Assembly: GCA_017625185.1 (NCBI GenBank) | Contig: JAGALN010000161.1 | Coordinates: forward strand, 1-8,066 | Reading direction: 5' to 3' | Origin: Clostridia bacterium | GTDB taxonomy: Bacteria > Bacillota > Clostridia > Monoglobales > Monoglobaceae | DNA length: 8,066 bases | Shown here: positions 1-7,553 of the stretch, piece after piece | Position numbering within the stretch: position 1 is the stretch's first letter | Layout of the letters: each line of letters begins with the position of its first letter | The notes under the pieces: model-generated | Told to the model about the DNA's origin: nothing | Seen by the model: the letters and a program-made list of their open reading frames with translations, nothing else | Database searches by the model: none | Made by a program: the position numbers and the translations under genes

Positions 1-972
1 CGGAAAGTCTTTGGTATTGTAAACATTTGCCCGGCAGTTTCCTGCGACAAGGATATGGAGAGCATTGCCAAAACTACCATCGAATGCTTGAAGGAGATGG
101 ACACCGAGGGGAAGACCTTTAAGGTGGAGGCAAAGCGGGAGGACAAACAGTTCCCCTTGAACTCTCCCCAGATTTGCCAGCAGATGGGCGGTGCTATTCT
201 AAAGAATGTGAAGGGGTTATCTGTGGATGTCCACAACCCGGATATTCTGGTGCAGATTGAGATTCGCCAGAAGGCCTATATTTTTACCGAGAAAATCAGC
301 GGCGCCGGCGGTATGCCGGTGGGAACCAACGGCAAGGCGGCGCTGCTCCTATCCGGTGGCATTGACAGCCCGGTGGCAGGTTGGATGATTGCAAAGCGGG
401 GCGTTGCCCTCTCGGCAGTGCATTTCCACAGCCATCCCTATACCTCCGACCGTGCCAAGGAAAAGGTAATTGACCTTGCCAAGCTGGTATCAGTCTACAC
501 TGGGAAAATCAGGCTTCATGTGGTGCCTTTTACCGAGATTCAGCTTGCTATCATTGAGCAATGCCCCAAGAACTACCTGACCCTGATTATGCGGCGGATT
601 ATGATGCAAATCGCCCAGAAGCTTGCAGAAAAGGATGGGGCAAGAGCGCTGGTTACTGGGGAGAGCATCGGTCAGGTGGCAAGCCAGACCATGGAGAGTC
701 TGGCGGTAACCGACAACGCAGTTTCCATGCCGGTATTCCGTCCCTGCATCGGGATGGACAAGGAAGAAATTGTTGCCATTTCCAAGAAGATTGATACCTA
801 CGAAACCTCGATTCTGCCCTATGAGGATTGCTGTACCATCTTCGTGCCCAAGCACCCCAAGACCCGCCCGGAAATCAATGAAATTGTTGAGGCGGAGAAA
901 CTGCTTACCAATCTGGACGAGATGGTAGAGCGTGCTATGGCAGAGGTAGAAACTATTTTGATTGAGCCGTAA
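1..972 (+). CDS. thiI: tRNA 4-thiouridine synthase ThiI, 3' part (5' end outside window)
   Basis: ThiI activates uridine 8 of tRNA with ATP and transfers sulfur to form 4-thiouridine; in some bacteria it also feeds sulfur to thiamine synthesis. The frame is open from base 1, so 323 residues are visible. The ATG at 55 is internal: the codons before it also read as ThiI-like protein (RKVFGIVNICPAV). The visible order is the rest of the THUMP RNA-binding domain, then the PP-loop ATPase domain with SGGIDSP at visible residues 118-124. The conserved ESIGQVASQT and PYEDCCTIF-PKHP segments follow. The protein stops soon after these, so it lacks the C-terminal rhodanese domain of E. coli ThiI. This is the usual short form in Firmicutes, where a cysteine desulfurase passes sulfur directly. 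About 65 N-terminal residues are probably missing, judged from a usual short-form length near 390. The stop overlaps the cinA ribosome-binding site, which implies one operon. Family assignment is very secure. Confidence 0.95.
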   Translation, partial: RKVFGIVNICPAVSCDKDMESIAKTTIECLKEMDTEGKTFKVEAKREDKQFPLNSPQICQQMGGAILKNVKGLSVDVHNPDILVQIEIRQKAYIFTEKISGAGGMPVGTNGKAALLLSGGIDSPVAGWMIAKRGVALSAVHFHSHPYTSDRAKEKVIDLAKLVSVYTGKIRLHVVPFTEIQLAIIEQCPKNYLTLIMRRIMMQIAQKLAEKDGARALVTGESIGQVASQTMESLAVTDNAVSMPVFRPCIGMDKEEIVAISKKIDTYETSILPYEDCCTIFVPKHPKTRPEINEIVEAEKLLTNLDEMVERAMAEVETILIEP

Positions 973-981
973 GGAGTTACT

Positions 982-2241
982 ATGAACTTTGAGATTCTCT
1001 CGGTGGGAACCGAGTTATTGCTGGGACAGATTGTGAATACCAATGCCCGGGACATCAGCCGGATGCTCAGTGAGCTAGGGATGAATGTCTATTATACCAC
1101 GGTGGTGGGGGACAACCCAGACCGGTTAAAGGAAGCACTCAAAACAGCGGCGGGGCGTGCTGACGGTGTAATTTTAACTGGGGGTCTGGGCCCCACCGGG
1201 GACGACTTGACCAAGGAAACCGTGGCAGAGTACTGCGGTCTTTCCTGTGTAATGCACCAGGAGAGTCGACGACGGCTTATAGAACGGTTCCAAAAGATGA
1301 ACCGTCCTATGCCCGAGAACAATTGGAAGCAGGCAGAAATGCCGGAGGGATGTATCGTTCTGGACAATGATAACGGCACGGCGCCTGGTGCCATTGTGGA
1401 GCATGGGGGGAAAGTCTTTATCATGCTGCCGGGTCCTCCCCGGGAGATGGTTCCCATGCTCCGGGAGAAGGTTCGGCCTTATTTAGAACAGAAAGCCGAT
1501 TGTGTCATTCATTCCCGAACCCTCCGGGTTTTTGGGGTAGGGGAATCGGCGGCAGAGGAACAGTTAAAAGCCATCATTGACCGGCAAGAAAATCCCACCA
1601 TTGCTCCCTATGCCAAGACCGGGGAGATGGAGCTGCGCCTAACCGCCAAGGCAGAGAGTGTGGAGCAGGCAGAGGAACTGCTGATGCCCTTGGAAACAGA
1701 AGTCCGGGAGATTTTAGGGGACTTTGTCTATGCCGAAGGGGAAACTGCAACCCTGCAGCAGACGGTAGTGGAATTGCTCCATGAGAGAAAGTTGACGGTA
1801 GCAACGGCAGAGAGCTGTACCGGTGGCTTGGTTGCCAAGAAGCTGACCGATGTGTCCGGTGCCTCCAACTGCTTCCATTGCGGTTTTGTCACTTATTCCA
1901 ATGAGAAAAAGGAAGAACTGCTGGGTGTTTCCCATGATACCCTAGAAAAGTTCGGTGCGGTATCCCAGGAAACCGCTTTGGAAATGAGCCGGGGTGCACG
2001 CCTACGGAGCGGTGCGGACATCGGCGTTTCCATGACCGGGATTGCAGGACCCGGGGGCGGAACGCCTCATAAGCCGGTGGGGTTGGTTTATATCAGCATT
2101 TCTGCAAAGGATTTCCACAAGGCGTACCGACTTCAGCTTGCGGGGGACCGGGAAATGGTCAGGGAGAGAACCAGCCTTTATGTGCTGGATATGATTCGCC
2201 GGTATCTGCTGGGGAATTTGGATGCAGATTATGTCTGGTGA
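982..2241 (+). CDS. cinA: CinA-family protein (nucleotide pyrophosphatase / NMN amidohydrolase fusion)
   Basis: This is a complete 419-residue protein of usual CinA length. The N-terminal molybdopterin-binding-like (COG1058) domain spans about residues 1-170, with GTELLLGQIVNTNA at 9-22, LTGGLGPTGDD at 65-75 and LPGPPREM at 149-156. Family members with this domain hydrolyse ADP-ribose-type pyrophosphates. A linker domain follows, including GVGESAAEEQL at 185-195. The C-terminal PncC-like domain (about 258-415) carries AESCTGG at 276-282, with Ser278 matching the catalytic serine of NMN deamidase. YSNEKK at 305-310 and MTGIAGPGGG at 351-360 complete its active site. The protein therefore probably acts in pyridine nucleotide salvage or repair in the cytoplasm. 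The name 'competence/damage-inducible' is historical and gives no evidence of competence here. The start is fixed by AAGGAG at 971-976, 5 nt before the ATG, overlapping the thiI TAA. No terminator is visible after the stop. Confidence 0.95.
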   Translation: MNFEILSVGTELLLGQIVNTNARDISRMLSELGMNVYYTTVVGDNPDRLKEALKTAAGRADGVILTGGLGPTGDDLTKETVAEYCGLSCVMHQESRRRLIERFQKMNRPMPENNWKQAEMPEGCIVLDNDNGTAPGAIVEHGGKVFIMLPGPPREMVPMLREKVRPYLEQKADCVIHSRTLRVFGVGESAAEEQLKAIIDRQENPTIAPYAKTGEMELRLTAKAESVEQAEELLMPLETEVREILGDFVYAEGETATLQQTVVELLHERKLTVATAESCTGGLVAKKLTDVSGASNCFHCGFVTYSNEKKEELLGVSHDTLEKFGAVSQETALEMSRGARLRSGADIGVSMTGIAGPGGGTPHKPVGLVYISISAKDFHKAYRLQLAGDREMVRERTSLYVLDMIRRYLLGNLDADYVW

Positions 2242-2256
2242 TTGTCGAAAAAAGGC

Positions 2257-2285
2257 TTGCTAATAGTGAAGAATGATGATATAAT
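2257..2285 (+). promoter_or_regulatory. Predicted sigma-A promoter for valS
   Basis: TTGCTA at 2257-2262 (4 of 6 to the -35 consensus) is followed after exactly 17 bp by a perfect TATAAT at 2280-2285. A TG at 2277-2278 makes it an extended -10. Transcription would begin near 2292 and give a leader of about 180 nt before the valS GTG. The position, 16 bp after the cinA stop and with no terminator between, suggests valS has its own promoter plus possible read-through from thiI-cinA. Prediction from sequence only. Confidence 0.7.
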
Positions 2286-2327
2286 AAAATTTATGAATGC
2301 TTTCTTTTGATACGAAGGATGGCAAAA

Positions 2328-2404
2328 TGTAGGGACCGGCCTCCTGGACGGTCCGCCTGCCGATGTGGGATACCAGCGGACGGATGTAGTCCTCCGTCCC
2401 CACA
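2328..2404 (+). repeat. 77-bp structured repeat, element A (in the valS leader)
   Basis: The element begins TGTAGGG (2328-2334) and ends CCCCACA (2398-2404), imperfect terminal inverted repeats (6 of 7). Hairpin 1 is GGACCG (2333-2338) with CGGTCC (2349-2354), loop 10 nt. Hairpin 2 is GGACGGA (2378-2384) with TCCGTCC (2393-2399), loop 8 nt. It is much richer in G+C than the A-rich DNA on either side. It matches the reverse complement of 6077-6153 at 49 of 77 positions without gaps, and at 25 of the first 28 (counted by hand). It resembles the short palindromic, MITE-like intergenic repeats of Clostridia. No transposase and no convincing target-site duplication are visible. It sits between the predicted promoter and the valS start, so it should be transcribed. 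Confidence 0.75.
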
Positions 2405-2460
2405 AGAAAAAAGAAAATCAAATCTAAAAATTCAATCGGATTTTTCATATAGAAGACAGA

Positions 2461-2466
2461 GAGGAG
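2461..2466 (+). promoter_or_regulatory. Shine-Dalgarno site that sets the valS GTG start
   Basis: GAGGAG lies 7 nt before the GTG at 2474-2476. The first in-frame ATG is well inside the protein, beyond the conserved N-terminal [16 protein letters not shown] segment, so GTG is the credible start. Confidence 0.85.
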
Positions 2467-2473
2467 CGATTTT

Positions 2474-5098
2474 GTGGCAAAGGAGCTTTCAAAGACCTAT
2501 GACCCGAAACAGGTAGAGGAACGGATTTATCAAACTTGGGTGGATCAGGGGTATTTTCATACCCAGATTGACCCGGAGAAGAAGCCGTTTACCATTGTGA
2601 TTCCCCCTCCCAATGTAACCGGTCAGTTACATATGGGACATGCCCTGGACGAAACTTTCCAGGATATTTTGATTCGTGCCAAGAGAATGCAGGGCTATGC
2701 GGCACTTTGGGTGCCCGGCACCGACCATGCAGGCATTGCCACCCAGATTAAGGTAGAGGAGGACCTCCGTGTCAACGAGGGTCTGACCCGTTATGATTTG
2801 GGCAGAGAGGAATTTTTAAAGCGTGTCTGGGCGTGGAAGGAGAAGTTCGGCGGCAGAATCATTAGCCAGCTGAAGAAGATTGGTTGTTCTTGCGACTGGG
2901 AGCGGGAGCGGTTTACCATGGACGAGGGTTGCAGCAAGGCCGTGAAAGAGGTTTTTGTCAACCTTTACAACAAAGGCTTGATTTATCAGGGAAACCGGAT
3001 TATCAACTGGTGTCCCAGTTGTGCTACGGCTCTTTCTGATGCGGAGGTAGAGTATGCCGAGCAGGATGGATTCTTCTGGCATATCAAGTACCCCATTAAG
3101 GATAGCGACGACTTTATCGAAATCGCAACCACCCGTCCTGAAACCCTGCTGGGGGATACTGCCGTTGCGGTGAACCCCAATGATGAGCGTTATACCCATC
3201 TGGTGGGTAAGATGCTGATTCTGCCTCTGGTCGGCAGAGAGATTCCGGTCATTGCCGATGACTATGTAGACATGGAATTCGGTACCGGCTGCGTGAAGAT
3301 TACCCCTGCCCATGACCCCAACGACTTTGAGGTTGGGTTGCGTCATAATTTAGAGCAGATTAAGGTGCTCAACGATGATGCTACCATCAATCAGTACGGT
3401 GGTAAGTATCAGGGCATGGACCGCTATGAAGCAAGAAAAGCTATGGTAGAAGATTTAGAGAAAGAGGGCCTTCTGGTTAAGGTGGTTCCCCATAGTCATA
3501 ACGTGGGACAGTGTTACCGCTGCGGTACTACCGTAGAGCCCATCACATCCAAGCAGTGGTTTGTGAAGATGGAGCCTCTGGCAAAGCCGGCGGCAGATGC
3601 CGTGATTCACGGTGATACCAAGTTTGTTCCTGACCGATTCTCCAAGACCTATCTCCATTGGATGGAGAATGTCCATGACTGGTGTATCTCCCGTCAGCTC
3701 TGGTGGGGACACCGGATTCCGGCATATTACTGTCAGGATTGTGACGAAACGGTGGTTTCGAAAGAGGATGTTACTGTATGCCCCAAGTGCGGCGGCAAGA
3801 TGAAGCAGGACGAGGACGTATTGGATACCTGGTTCAGCTCGGCACTTTGGCCTTTCTCTACCTTGGGTTGGCCGGACAAGACCGAGGATTTGGAGTATTT
3901 CTATCCCACCGACACTTTGGTTACCGGTTATGATATCATCTTCTTCTGGGTTGCCAGAATGATGTTCTCAGGTTTAGAGCATGTGGGTGAGGTTCCCTTT
4001 AAGCATGTATATATCCATGGTCTGGTTCGTGACTCCCAGGGCAGAAAAATGAGTAAGTCCTTGGGGAACGGCATTGACCCCTTGGAAATTATCGACCAGT
4101 ACGGTGCCGATGCCCTGCGGTTTACCCTGGCATCGGGTAATTCCCCGGGTAACGATATGCGGTTCTACATCGAGCGTGTGGAGGCAAGCCGAAACTTTGC
4201 CAATAAGATTTGGAACGCATCCCGGTTCGTTCTCATGAACCTGAACATTGACAAATGTGAGCTTCCTGCATACGAAAAGCTGAAGCTGGAGGATAAGTGG
4301 ATTCTCCATGCTTATAACGAGCTGGTAAAGGAAGTCACCGAAAACCTGGACAAGTACGAGCTGGGTGTTGCAGTTTCCAAGCTGTATGACTTCATCTGGG
4401 ATAGCTTCTGTGACTGGTATATTGAATTGGTAAAACCCCGCTTTTTTGAAGAGGGCGAGAGTAACCAAACAGCACAGCAGGTATTGACTTATGTTCTCTC
4501 GAATACCTTAAAGCTGCTCCATCCCTTTATGCCTTTCATTACCGAGGAAATCTGGCAGGCACTTCCCCATGAGGGCGAGAGTATCATGATAGCAAGTTTC
4601 CCCGTTTATGATGAAAAGCTTGCCAACGCCGATGCGGAGGCAGAAATGCAGATGATTATGGATTCCATCAAGGGTATCCGGAACATCCGTAACGAAATGA
4701 ATGTTCCTCCCTCCAAGAAATCTACCCTGTATATCGTCACCGAAAAACCGGAAGTGTTTGAAAAGGGTGTGGTCTTCTATACCAAACTGGCATCTGCCGA
4801 TGAGGTGAAGATTCAGAAAGACCGTGCCGGCATCCCCGAAAATGCAGTTTCCGTTCCGGCACCCGGTGCCGAGCTTTTGCTCCCTCTTGACCAGTTGGTT
4901 GACAAGGAGAAGGAGCTTGCCCGCCTGACGAAAGAGAAGGAACGGTTGGAGGGCGAGATTAAGCGGGTTGAGGGTAAGCTGAATAATAAAGGCTTTACCG
5001 AAAAGGCACCAGCTAGCGTGGTAGAAGAAGAGCGGAAGAAGGGCGAAAGCTACAAGGCAATGCTCCAGACGGTTCTGGAGAGCCTTTCCAAGCTGTAA
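2474..5098 (+). CDS. valS: Valyl-tRNA synthetase
   Basis: This class I aminoacyl-tRNA synthetase attaches valine to tRNA-Val and hydrolyses mischarged threonine. Its 874 residues match the bacterial ValRS length. The HIGH-type motif is HMGH at 53-56, within [12 protein letters not shown]. The CP1 editing domain is marked by [11 protein letters not shown] at 218-228. A zinc-ribbon-like pair, CQDC (420-423) and CPKC (436-439), comes before [13 protein letters not shown]. The KMSKS loop is intact at 525-529. The anticodon-binding domain follows (roughly 610-760). A charged coiled-coil tail typical of ValRS occupies about 810-874 and includes [18 protein letters not shown]. The start is GTG. The leader has no T-box signature, although Firmicute valS genes often do. 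The fumarase alpha gene follows after 6 bp, so the two share a transcript. Nothing looks truncated or transferred. Confidence 0.98.
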   Translation: MAKELSKTYDPKQVEERIYQTWVDQGYFHTQIDPEKKPFTIVIPPPNVTGQLHMGHALDETFQDILIRAKRMQGYAALWVPGTDHAGIATQIKVEEDLRVNEGLTRYDLGREEFLKRVWAWKEKFGGRIISQLKKIGCSCDWERERFTMDEGCSKAVKEVFVNLYNKGLIYQGNRIINWCPSCATALSDAEVEYAEQDGFFWHIKYPIKDSDDFIEIATTRPETLLGDTAVAVNPNDERYTHLVGKMLILPLVGREIPVIADDYVDMEFGTGCVKITPAHDPNDFEVGLRHNLEQIKVLNDDATINQYGGKYQGMDRYEARKAMVEDLEKEGLLVKVVPHSHNVGQCYRCGTTVEPITSKQWFVKMEPLAKPAADAVIHGDTKFVPDRFSKTYLHWMENVHDWCISRQLWWGHRIPAYYCQDCDETVVSKEDVTVCPKCGGKMKQDEDVLDTWFSSALWPFSTLGWPDKTEDLEYFYPTDTLVTGYDIIFFWVARMMFSGLEHVGEVPFKHVYIHGLVRDSQGRKMSKSLGNGIDPLEIIDQYGADALRFTLASGNSPGNDMRFYIERVEASRNFANKIWNASRFVLMNLNIDKCELPAYEKLKLEDKWILHAYNELVKEVTENLDKYELGVAVSKLYDFIWDSFCDWYIELVKPRFFEEGESNQTAQQVLTYVLSNTLKLLHPFMPFITEEIWQALPHEGESIMIASFPVYDEKLANADAEAEMQMIMDSIKGIRNIRNEMNVPPSKKSTLYIVTEKPEVFEKGVVFYTKLASADEVKIQKDRAGIPENAVSVPAPGAELLLPLDQLVDKEKELARLTKEKERLEGEIKRVEGKLNNKGFTEKAPASVVEEERKKGESYKAMLQTVLESLSKL

Positions 5099-5104
5099 AC
5101 TGCC

Positions 5105-5950
5105 ATGAAAGAGATTTCTGTTACAAGAATCATCCAGACGGTACGGGAAATGTGTATCGAGGCAAACTGCAATCTGAATTCCGATGTGCGGTGTGCTTTG
5201 GAGCGGGGTCTTGCCCGGGAGGAAAGCCCCATTGCCCAAACCATGCTGACCGATATCCTAAAGAATGCAGAGATTGCAAGAGATGAGCAAATGCCCATTT
5301 GTCAGGACACCGGAATGGCGGTTTTCTTCCTCAAGCTGGGGCAGGAGGTGCATATCACCGGCGGATTGCTCCAAGATGCCATCAATGAGGGGGTTCGTCA
5401 GGGGTATCGGGATGGGTACCTTCGTAAGTCGGTGGTCCAAGACCCCGTCCGCAGAGGGAACACCGGAGACAATACGCCGGCGGTGATTCACCTGGAGCTG
5501 GTGGCAGGGGATTCTTTGGAAATCACCCTGGCACCCAAGGGCTTTGGCAGTGAGAATATGAGTGCCATCAAGATGTGCAAGCCCTCGGAGGGGCTGGACG
5601 GCATTATTGATTTTGTGGTGGAAACCGTGAAATCTGCCGGCGGAAATCCCTGTCCGCCTCTGGTGGTGGGTGTGGGAATCGGCGGCACCTTTGAAAAGTG
5701 TGCAACCCTTGCCAAATCGGCACTTCTGCGGGATGTGGATTCTAAAAATCCCGACCCCTATTATGCCGAGCTGGAGGAAACCCTCCTTACAAAAATTAAC
5801 CAACTGGACATCGGCCCTCAAGGCTTCGGGGGAAAGACCACGGCTTTGGGGGTGAACGTAGAAACCTTCCCCACCCATATTGCCGGGATGCCCTGTGCGG
5901 TTAATATCAATTGCCATGTAACAAGACATATTGCAAAATCGCTGTGCTAG
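5105..5950 (+). CDS. fumA: Fumarate hydratase class I, alpha subunit (beta subunit not adjacent)
   Basis: The 281-residue protein matches the alpha chain of two-subunit, oxygen-sensitive [4Fe-4S] fumarases, which interconvert fumarate and malate in the cytoplasm. Visible motifs are [10 protein letters not shown] (63-72), [10 protein letters not shown] (117-126), [10 protein letters not shown] (144-153), [14 protein letters not shown] (181-194) and [11 protein letters not shown] (240-250). [10 protein letters not shown] (266-275) lies near the end. Cys66, Cys183 and Cys270 are likely cluster ligands: their spacing resembles that of the three cluster cysteines in E. coli FumA. Single-chain fumarases continue into a beta domain, but this one ends here and no beta gene follows. 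The alpha chain of L-tartrate dehydratase (TtdA) is a close relative and cannot be excluded. No Shine-Dalgarno site is seen (the nearest GGAG is 24 nt upstream), so translation may be coupled to valS, which ends 6 bp before. The gene ends inside a terminator stem. Confidence 0.93.
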   Translation: MKEISVTRIIQTVREMCIEANCNLNSDVRCALERGLAREESPIAQTMLTDILKNAEIARDEQMPICQDTGMAVFFLKLGQEVHITGGLLQDAINEGVRQGYRDGYLRKSVVQDPVRRGNTGDNTPAVIHLELVAGDSLEITLAPKGFGSENMSAIKMCKPSEGLDGIIDFVVETVKSAGGNPCPPLVVGVGIGGTFEKCATLAKSALLRDVDSKNPDPYYAELEETLLTKINQLDIGPQGFGGKTTALGVNVETFPTHIAGMPCAVNINCHVTRHIAKSLC

Positions 5951-5969
5951 TTATTAGCACAGCGTTTTT
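5941..5969 (+). terminator. Intrinsic terminator overlapping the fumarase stop codon
   Basis: GCTGTGCTA (5941-5949) and TAGCACAGC (5955-5963) form a perfect 9-bp stem with a 5-nt loop, followed by G and five T (5965-5969). The last two sense codons and the TAG stop (5948-5950) are part of the stem. It ends the valS-fumarase transcript. Confidence 0.88.
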
Positions 5970-5991
5970 GTAATTCCAGTCGTGCTTGAAA

Positions 5992-6006
5992 GGAGCGTGA
6001 CGCTCC
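5992..6006. repeat. Small perfect palindromic hairpin
   Basis: GGAGCG (5992-5997) pairs with CGCTCC (6001-6006) around a 3-nt TGA loop. No T-run follows on either strand, so it is not a terminator. It may be an additional part of the repeat cluster that follows. Confidence 0.45.
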
Positions 6007-6038
6007 ACCCAATGCCGGATTTTACAGTGGCAAAAGGG

Positions 6039-6182
6039 AAGAATCTGTCGACGGAGCCACAAAGAATCATGATAATTGTAGGGGAGGGTTTCCATGCCCT
6101 CCCGAAAATGTTTCCCAATGGCAAACGGACCGTCGGGGACGCCGGTCCCTACATATATTCCGCATGGTCCGGACAGATTCTT
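6039..6182. repeat. 144-bp inverted repeat enclosing element B
   Basis: The ends are a perfect 11-bp inverted repeat, AAGAATCTGTC (6039-6049) and GACAGATTCTT (6172-6182). Similarity continues inward with small gaps: CGGA, CCA and GAAT blocks occur in the same order on both arms (left 6052-6067, right read on the complement 6171-6157). The 77-bp core then follows. Element A lacks these outer arms, so they are specific to this copy or come from a second, nested palindrome. Confidence 0.65.
6077..6153 (-). repeat. 77-bp structured repeat, element B (inverted relative to element A)
   Basis: The element is bounded by perfect 7-bp inverted repeats, TGTAGGG (6077-6083) and CCCTACA (6147-6153). Hairpin GGGAGGG (6082-6088) with CCCTCCC (6097-6103) has an 8-nt loop. 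Hairpin GGACCG (6127-6132) with CGGTCC (6143-6148) has a 10-nt loop. Read on the minus strand it aligns without gaps to element A at 2328-2404, and both hairpins fall at identical offsets (6-27 and 51-72). It lies between the two convergent terminators, where little transcription is expected. Confidence 0.75.
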
Positions 6183-6217
6183 TGCAAAACAAATCCCCTC
6201 TGTAAAACAGAGGGGAT
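6181..6217 (-). terminator. Intrinsic terminator of the arylacetate-CoA ligase gene
   Basis: ATCCCCTCTGT (6193-6203) and ACAGAGGGGAT (6207-6217) form a perfect 11-bp stem with a 3-nt loop, 6 bp beyond the ligase stop codon. On the minus strand it is followed by a broken T-run (TTGTTTTG, 6192-6185). The plus-strand side lacks a T-run, so it works mainly for the minus strand. Confidence 0.82.
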
Positions 6218-6223
6218 GAATCA

Positions 6224-7534
6224 TTACCGATTATACAAACTCCGCTTGTCGATGACCCGGACGGCTTTGCCCTCGCTGCGGGCAATGCTCTTGGGCTCTA
6301 CCAGCTTGACAGCGGCTTTTAAGCCGAGAACCGTCATCAGGCTATCCTGCACCTTACGGGTAATCTTCTCCAGAGATTTGATTTCATCACTAAAGATTTC
6401 GGAAGATACCTCCACCAGAACCTCTAAGCTATCCTTGTTGTCCTTCCGGTCAACTACCAGCTGATAATGGGGAGAGGTTTCTTCAATGTTCATCAGGACC
6501 TCCTCAATCTGGGAGGGGAAGACGTTGACACCTCGAATAATCAGCATATCATCGGAGCGACCCATGGGCTTGCTCATCCGGACAAAGGTTCTGCCGCAAC
6601 CGCATTTCTCATAGTTTAGAGAAGTAATATCCCGGGTGCGATACCGAATCAAGGGGAATGCCTCTTTGGTGATACAGGTAAAGACCAATTCGCCCACACT
6701 GCCCTGGGGGAGTACCTCGCCGGTATCCGGGTCGATGATTTCGGGGATAAAGTGGTCCTCGTTGATGTGCATACCGTTCTGGCAGACACAGTCATAGCTG
6801 ACGCCAGGACCCATAATCTCGCTCAAGCCGTAAATGTCATAGGCCTTGATGCCCAGCTTTTCTTCCAGCTCGGCACGCATCTGGGGCGTCCAGGGTTCTG
6901 CACCGAAGGCACCGCCCTCTAATTTCAAATCATCCTTGGTATATCCCATCTCGTGCAGGGTTTCCACCAAAGAGAGAGCATAGGAAGGAGTACATGCCAA
7001 AAAGGTACTGCCAAAGTCCTTCATAATCTGTATTTGACGGCGGGAGTTACCCGAGGAGACCGGAATGGCAGTTGCACCAATCTTCAAAGCACCGTAGTGG
7101 GCGCCGAACCCGCCGGTGAATAAACCGAACCCATAAGCGGTATGTACAATCGAATTCTTATGAACACCATAGGAGGTCAAGGCACGGGCTGCGATCTCTG
7201 CCCAGATGTCTACGTCATGGTTGTTCATGCCAACCACCGTCTGTTTTCCCGTGGTGCCGGAGGAGGCGTGGATTTCAGTGACCTCTTCCATGGGGATGGC
7301 AAAAAAGCCGTAGGGGAAATTATCCCGCAAATCCTGCTTGGTGGTAAAGGGAAGCTTGCTCAAATCCTTCACCGATTTGATGTCCTCCGGCTTGATGCCG
7401 GCGGCATCCATCTTTTCCCGATAGGGAGCCACGTTCTCATAAACTCGACGAACGGTATTGAGGAGACGCTCGCTCTGTAATTGCTCTAGTTCCTCTCTCG
7501 GCATGGTTTCGAATTTTTCGTTCCAGATTGCCAT
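6224..7534 (-). CDS. paaK: Phenylacetate (arylacetate)-CoA ligase, PaaK type
   Basis: This AMP-forming ligase couples phenylacetate or a related aryl acid to CoA with ATP. Its 436 residues match the PaaK family. The ATP-binding loop SSGTTGK is at 91-97, YDIYGLSE at 232-239 and RYRTRDIT at 297-304. [20 protein letters not shown] (325-344) leads into the C-terminal domain. SEGKAVRV at 420-427 carries the probable catalytic lysine, Lys423. Cys249, Cys251, His256, Cys311 and Cys313 could bind a metal (inference). AGAGGTG (plus-strand 7544-7550) lies 9 nt before the ATG. In anaerobic Clostridia and archaea such ligases often neighbour indolepyruvate:ferredoxin oxidoreductase genes and handle aryl acids from aromatic amino acid fermentation. 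Here the gene is alone, with its own promoter and terminator and no paa degradation genes nearby. The exact substrate cannot be read from sequence. Confidence 0.95.
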   Translation of the reverse strand: MAIWNEKFETMPREELEQLQSERLLNTVRRVYENVAPYREKMDAAGIKPEDIKSVKDLSKLPFTTKQDLRDNFPYGFFAIPMEEVTEIHASSGTTGKQTVVGMNNHDVDIWAEIAARALTSYGVHKNSIVHTAYGFGLFTGGFGAHYGALKIGATAIPVSSGNSRRQIQIMKDFGSTFLACTPSYALSLVETLHEMGYTKDDLKLEGGAFGAEPWTPQMRAELEEKLGIKAYDIYGLSEIMGPGVSYDCVCQNGMHINEDHFIPEIIDPDTGEVLPQGSVGELVFTCITKEAFPLIRYRTRDITSLNYEKCGCGRTFVRMSKPMGRSDDMLIIRGVNVFPSQIEEVLMNIEETSPHYQLVVDRKDNKDSLEVLVEVSSEIFSDEIKSLEKITRKVQDSLMTVLGLKAAVKLVEPKSIARSEGKAVRVIDKRSLYNR

Positions 7535-7553
7535 GAACGACTACACCTCTTTC

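Larger units (their letters stand above)
5970..6192. other. Non-coding stretch between convergent terminators
   Basis: No credible gene is seen here. A 160-codon open frame from 5982 runs into the antisense of the ligase gene and looks like no known protein. The stretch holds a small perfect hairpin at 5992-6006 and a 144-bp inverted repeat with a 77-bp core. No remnant of a fumarase beta subunit was recognised in any frame. Confidence 0.7.

Noticed and set aside
2424..2445. A/T-rich hairpin (AAAAAT with ATTTTT) ending in five T, considered as a terminator or attenuator before valS
   Set aside because: The stem is six A-T pairs only and too weak to stop transcription; it is likely chance in A/T-rich leader DNA.
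2307..2516. 69-codon arginine-rich open frame before valS
   Set aside because: Its composition comes from translating the GC-rich repeat element, it overlaps the valS start in another frame and it lacks a ribosome-binding site.
2816..3346. 176-codon open frame on the minus strand
   Set aside because: It is antisense to the valS catalytic and editing regions and has no recognisable features.
4508..5239. 243-codon open frame on the minus strand
   Set aside because: It lies antisense to the end of valS and the start of the fumarase gene, both certain genes, and its sequence resembles no known family.
5258..5929. 223-codon open frame on the minus strand
   Set aside because: It is entirely antisense to the fumarase alpha gene, which has a full set of conserved motifs; no start signal is seen.
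2328..6153. The two repeats as part of a CRISPR array or a composite transposon
   Set aside because: There are only two copies, 3.7 kb apart and inverted, with divergent linkers and no spacers; the DNA between them is housekeeping genes without transposase.
5982..6464. 160-codon open frame after the fumarase terminator, considered as a degraded beta subunit
   Set aside because: No fumarase beta motif appears, and the second half is simply antisense to the ligase gene.
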